Assembly: GCA_036939355.1 (NCBI GenBank)
Contig: JALLAP010000987.1
Location: 1 to 11,236 of the forward strand
Direction: 5' to 3'
Origin: Thalassiosira profunda
Lineage: Eukaryota > Bacillariophyta > Thalassiosirophyceae > Thalassiosirales > Thalassiosiraceae
DNA length: 11,236 nt
Part shown: positions 8,092 to 11,236 of the stretch, in pieces
Position numbering within the stretch: the first letter of the stretch is position 1
Layout: the number at the start of each line of letters is the position of its first letter
Program-made: the position numbers and the translations under genes
The notes under the pieces: generated by a model
The model's input: the letters and a program-made list of their open reading frames with translations, nothing else
Told to the model about the DNA's origin: nothing
Database searches by the model: none

Positions 8092-8123
8092 GGGTCAACG
8101 TTGTTGACGGTATATCTTGGCAT
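8092..8123 (-). promoter_or_regulatory. 32-nt dyad motif, copy 2 (inverted relative to 1665-1696)
   Basis: The reverse complement of 8092-8110 is identical to 1678-1696 (19 nt). The ATGCCA block at the same 7-nt spacing is also kept (8118-8123). It lies about 558 nt upstream of the second HA gene, or about 300 nt if the foldback element between them is left out. It is also about 455 nt upstream of the U-box ATG. Confidence 0.4.
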
Positions 8124-8164
8124 TCATTTTACCTCCTAGGGAGAAAATAACTCATTTATGAGAG

Positions 8165-8422
8165 TACTACAGATTTTGAATCAATTGACTTTTTTGCCCC
8201 CCAAAAAAGATTTTTTCCTTAGGCTTCTCGCCTTGCTTTGCCGCCTCAATTGAAGCACGAAGGGTTATTACAGCACTACACAGGTCCCTCAAGCTCTAGA
8301 GAGGTGAGGAGAAGACCACCCAGGGCCAGGAGGCATGGGGAGGCGGCAAAGCAAGGCGAAAAGCCAAAGGAAAAAATCTTTTTTGGGAGGCAAAAAAGTC
8401 AATTGATTCGAAATCTGTAGTA
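8165..8422. mobile_element. Foldback / MITE-like element with 83-nt inverted arms
   Basis: The arms at 8165-8247 and 8340-8422 are reverse complements at 79 of 83 positions with no gaps; a 92-nt spacer (8248-8339) lies between. The ends read TA-CTACAG ... CTGTAG-TA, which fits a 254-bp element at 8167-8420 with TA target duplication as in Tc1/mariner-type MITEs. However, the TA is part of the palindrome, so this is not proof. A direct repeat ACTCAT at 8150-8155 and 8429-8434 is another possible target duplication. No transposase is encoded, so it would be non-autonomous. The high arm identity suggests recent insertion or selection on the fold. A transcript would form a hairpin of about 80 bp, so a small-RNA source is an alternative. 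Confidence 0.75.
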
Positions 8423-8667
8423 TCAATTACTCATAGGATATAGTTTCTACACAGGTACAAAGTTAGAAGGAGTTTACGCGTTAATTTTGGCCCCCTTGCT
8501 TGCGTTGAGCTCGGGTTGCGTTTTTGGCAAAAATCGCGCCTTGCTTTCCCCGTGCTTGGGAAATCACTTTTTTCATCAAACAACAAAAGCAACAACAACT
8601 CTTGACCAACCCTTGCCCCATCCCAAGCCCACATCGAGCCGTTGCTCCCCTCCCATCCCTCAAGACC

Positions 8668-11236
8668 ATGCCGACGCGGGGCAAGCCCAAGACTTCCGCG
8701 TCCGCCGGGCCGGCGCCCGGCGACGATCCCGCCATGGACGCCATGCTGGCAGCTGCGGCCGAAGACGTCACCGGAGACGTGACCAACGAACTTTTGGCCG
8801 GAGATGACGCCAAGCCCGCCGCCAAGAGCCCGCCCGAGCTGAACGCCGCCCTCATGGCCCTCCGCGAATCCCAAAAGACCGTGCCGGGGTACTACGCCGT
8901 GCGCGTTGGCTACGCCGCGACCGGCGAGGCCCCCAACGCTTCCGTGTCCACGATCCGCGGCGCGATTTTCCTGCGGTGGCAGGACGTCAAGGACTTTGTC
9001 GAGTTCGCCACTTCGGCCGCCGGGCCCACCGTCGAATCCACCAACGACGACGGGGGCGTTATCCAGGTGCCTTTTCATCACAACGTCGAGTACCGCAAGT
9101 TCGACTCCCTCGAGCGGGCCGAGCGCTACCTCCGCAAGGTCATGCCGGACCAATCCGAGCTCCCCAAGAAGAAGGCCGGGAAGCGCGTCGCGGCGAAGAA
9201 GGCCCAGGGCGTCAAGATCAAGAGCCTGAGGAGGACGGGGGCGCTGCCCGCCTTTCCCCCGCCCAAGAACTTCAACCCCCCCACTAAAAAGTGGGAGGCG
9301 ATGTTCGAGCAGGCCGTGGCGTATCGGAAGGAGCACGGGAATTTGGACGTGCCGACGGTCAATGTGCCCGAGGAGCATGTGGAGCTGAGCAAGTGGGTCA
9401 AGTACCAGCGGACCAGTTACCGGTATTATTTGGAGGATCCGATGGGCGGCCGGCATGCGATGACCGAGGACAAGGTGTGTGCGCACGTGATGTGTCCAGT
9501 TTGTGTCTCTGCTGCTGACTTTGCAACTCAAGCTCACATCTCGTGCTCCAACTTGGCATCTCAATCAAACTCTCGCCGCAGGTGAACCGCCTCAAGGACG
9601 CCGGCTTCGAGTGGGTCGTGTCCGACAAGCAGGCGTGGCTCGCCGAGGGCGCCGCCGGCTACGAAACTGCCGGTCCGAAGAAGCGCGGCCGCCCCCGCAA
9701 GACGCCGGCCCAGCGCCTCGCCGACTTCCAGGCCCGCGAGGAGGGGGCGGCGCTGGCGGCGGGCCAGTCTTCGGAGGCGAAGGCGAAGACGCCCCGTCCC
9801 ATCCGGCCCAAGTGGCTGGCGATGCTGGAGAAGCTCAAGGCTTATAAGGAGGAGCACGGGANCGCCCCGTCCCATCCGGCCCAAGTGGCTGGCGATGCTG
9901 GAGAAGCTCAAGGCTTATAAGGAGGAGCACGGGACGATCGAGGTGGCGGACGACGCGGCCGATCCGGAGGCGGTCGAGCTGAAGCAGTGGTGCAAGAACC
10001 AGAGGAACATGCACGTGCGGTGGCGGCAGGGGCACGACGTCGGCATGACGCAGGAGAAGAGCGACGTGAGTCTGATGAATGGTTGCAGGTGTGCTTTTAT
10101 CACTCTGTCTGAGGAACACGCTCTCATCTCACAATGCATGACTTGATACACTTTGCAACCAACCACAGATGCTCAAGGAGGTTGGGATGGAGTTCCCGCC
10201 GGCCTGGGAGGACATGTACCTCAAGATCGTGCAGTACAAGTCCCAGAACGACGGGTCCATCGACATCAGCCACGACTACGATCCCATCCTCGCCGCGTGG
10301 ATGCAGCGCCAGAACGAGGTCCTCGGACGGCACCTCCAGGGCAAATCCACCCGCCTCGGCGACGACCAGGCCATGCGCCTCCTCGCGTTGGGATTCCAGG
10401 GCGGGCGCGCCGCCATGAGCTCCAAGGGCGGCGGCACCGTCAGCGTCACGGGCAAGAGCGTCGCGAGCCGCGACTTCGACGCCCGCTGGGACGATATGTA
10501 CCTCCGCCTGCGCGATTACAAAGCCGAGCACGGCCACTGCAACGTCCCCACGTCGTCGGGGACCGACCTCGCCCACTGGGTCGCCGCCCAGCGCCGCATG
10601 TACAACAAGCTCGTCGCCGGGAAGCCCGGGAAGCGCGCGGTGTTGGACGCGGTGAAGATGCAGCGCCTGACCGAGATCGGGTTCCAGTTCCGCCCCCGCG
10701 GATCGTACGCGTCGTGGGACGACCAGATGAAGGCCGTGTGGAAGTTCCGCGAGGACAACGGCCACTGCCGCATCCCGGTGAACCACCCCCAGCTGGGCGC
10801 CTTCGTGAAGCTCGCGCGGCGGGACTACAAGAACTGGACGCAGGGGAAGGCGAGCTCGATGACGCCCGAGAGGGAGGCGGCGCTGAAGGAGGTGGGCTTC
10901 GTCTTCGAGGGCGGGAAGACGCCGCAGCGGGCGCCCGGGCCGCGGCGGAGCTGGAACGACCGCCTCGAGGAGCTGCTGCAGTACAAGGCCGAGTTCGGGC
11001 ACACCGTCGTCCCGCAGAACTCCGGCCAGCTCGGGGCGTGGGTGCACTCCCAGCGCGTCCACTACAAGAAGTACAAGGAGGGGCAGAAGTCGCAGATGAC
11101 GGCCGAGAAGGCGCTCCGCTTGACGGAGATCGGCTTCTGCTTCAACGCCAGCGATCGGTACCGCGGCAACAAGCGCCACCGGGGACAGCTCGAGGCGGAG
11201 GAGGAGGAGGCCGCGGCGATGGAGCAGCAGCACCCG
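8668..11236 (+). CDS. RNase H1 N-terminal-like domain + AT-hook + six HA domains protein (3' end beyond window)
   Basis: Exons 8668-9474, 9582-10065 and 10169-11236, all joined in phase 0. There is no stop before the window ends, giving at least 762 aa after collapsing the 72-nt duplication at 9790-9934. ATG 8668 is the first in-frame ATG; the frame upstream only has TTG. Residues 73-159 (YYAVRVGY ... FLRWQDV ... KFDSLERAERYL) match the RNase H1 N-terminal hybrid-binding fold, with an insert; no RNase H catalytic domain follows. Residues 167-190 are Lys/Arg-rich. A canonical AT-hook KKRGRPRKT lies at 302-310. HA domains lie at about 207-283, 344-416, 418-486 (divergent), 511-582, 588-655 and 667-733. 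An acidic tail begins near 748. HA4-HA6 match the three HA domains of the gene at 1952, including the linker GKTPQR-x-PGPR-x-SW between the last two. Third codon positions in exon 3 are almost all G or C. A role as a nuclear RNA:DNA-hybrid or DNA-binding protein is inferred. Confidence 0.87.
9475..9581 (+). other. Intron 1 of second HA gene (107 nt)
   Basis: Donor GTGTGT after AAG, acceptor CGCCGCAG, branch-like CTGAC at 9515-9519. It joins MTEDK to VNRLKDAGF inside HA1, phase 0. Confidence 0.85.
9790..9934. repeat. 72-nt exact direct repeat around N9862 (assembly duplication)
   Basis: 9790-9861 and 9863-9934 are identical over 72 nt with one N between. The copy repeats the start of HA2 (IRPKWLAM to KEEHG) out of frame. 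Collapsing it gives KEEHG followed by TIEVADD in one frame. Confidence 0.93.
10066..10168 (+). other. Intron 2 of second HA gene (103 nt)
   Basis: Donor GTGAGT after GAC, acceptor AACCACAG. It joins MTQEKSD to MLKEVGM inside HA2, phase 0. It is AT-richer than the flanking exons and holds in-frame stops. Confidence 0.85.

Larger units (their letters stand above)
7637..8667. other. Divergent intergenic region between the U-box gene and the second HA gene
   Basis: This 1031-nt stretch carries the promoters of two genes transcribed away from each other. It holds a small hairpin at 7765-7782 (8-nt arms GCGTCTGC/GCAGACGC), the palindrome GTCACGCGTGAC at 8045-8056, the shared dyad motif at 8092-8123, the foldback element at 8165-8422 and a C-rich leader at about 8600-8667. 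ORFs in it lack ATG starts and show no domain. No tRNA or other RNA gene was recognised. Confidence 0.6.

Noticed and set aside
8238..8420. Small ORF within the foldback element
   Set aside because: No ATG until inside the spacer, basic low-complexity product, and the DNA is explained by the inverted arms.
8431..9564. Minus-strand ORF (377 codons) opposite exon 1 of the second HA gene
   Set aside because: Antisense shadow of a GC-rich coding exon; it has no recognisable domain and runs through an intron and the leader.
10124..11233. Long minus-strand ORF (369 codons) opposite exon 3 of the second HA gene
   Set aside because: Its product is Leu/Arg/Val-rich without domains and mirrors the GC3-rich sense codons. 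The plus frame encodes four clear HA domains.
1..11236. tRNA, rRNA, CRISPR arrays, bacterial operons or viral genes
   Set aside because: No tRNA-like T-loop with matching stems, no rRNA stretch and no regularly spaced repeats were seen by eye. Introns and gene types are eukaryotic. The RNase H1-N domain is shared with caulimoviruses but nothing else viral is present.

Overview
The window looks like nuclear DNA of a diatom, most likely a centric one of the Thalassiosira type. The reasons are intron-containing genes on both strands, four short introns (73-107 nt, all starting GTG and ending AG, all phase 0), repeated helicase-associated (HA) domains, a ribonuclease-inhibitor-like LRR protein, and tight gene spacing. 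The organism is inferred from gene style, not from a marker gene. The assembly has three single N bases, each between two identical 72-nt copies. These look like unmerged contig ends. Collapsing each pair restores an open frame in the gene it breaks.

Layout. (1) 1-1610, plus: an AT-richer gene for a protein with an N-terminal C2HC finger, an AT-hook and a C-terminal Cys/His cluster like FAR1/WRKY-GCM1 fingers. Its start codon is not visible. A 47-nt imperfect palindrome lies just upstream at 23-69. (2) 1952-3098, plus, two exons: a 351-aa protein with an N-terminal domain like the hybrid-binding domain of RNase H1, then three HA domains. (3) 3227-4351, plus, single exon: a 374-aa LRR protein. 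(4) 7636 down to 4481, minus, two exons and two assembly duplications: a 978-aa U-box (E3 ubiquitin ligase type) protein with four C-terminal SH3b-like modules. It runs tail-to-tail with the LRR gene. (5) 7637-8667: a 1-kb divergent intergenic region holding a 254-258 bp foldback/MITE-like element with 83-nt arms 95% identical, and a 32-nt motif also found upstream of gene 2. (6) 8668-11236, plus, three exons, open at the window end: a longer paralogue of gene 2 with the same RNase H1-like N-terminal domain, a canonical AT-hook and six HA domains.

How they relate. Genes 2 and 6 are paralogues. The three HA domains of the short one match HA4-HA6 of the long one, including a shared linker. Three of the five genes look like nuclear nucleic-acid binders with AT-hook or AT-hook-like motifs. 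Nothing shows that the genes act as one pathway; eukaryotic neighbours need not be co-functional. The most unusual points are the RNase H1-N plus multi-HA architecture, the U-box plus SH3b architecture, introns placed at the same point of different HA repeats, and the foldback element between a shared upstream motif and the second HA gene.
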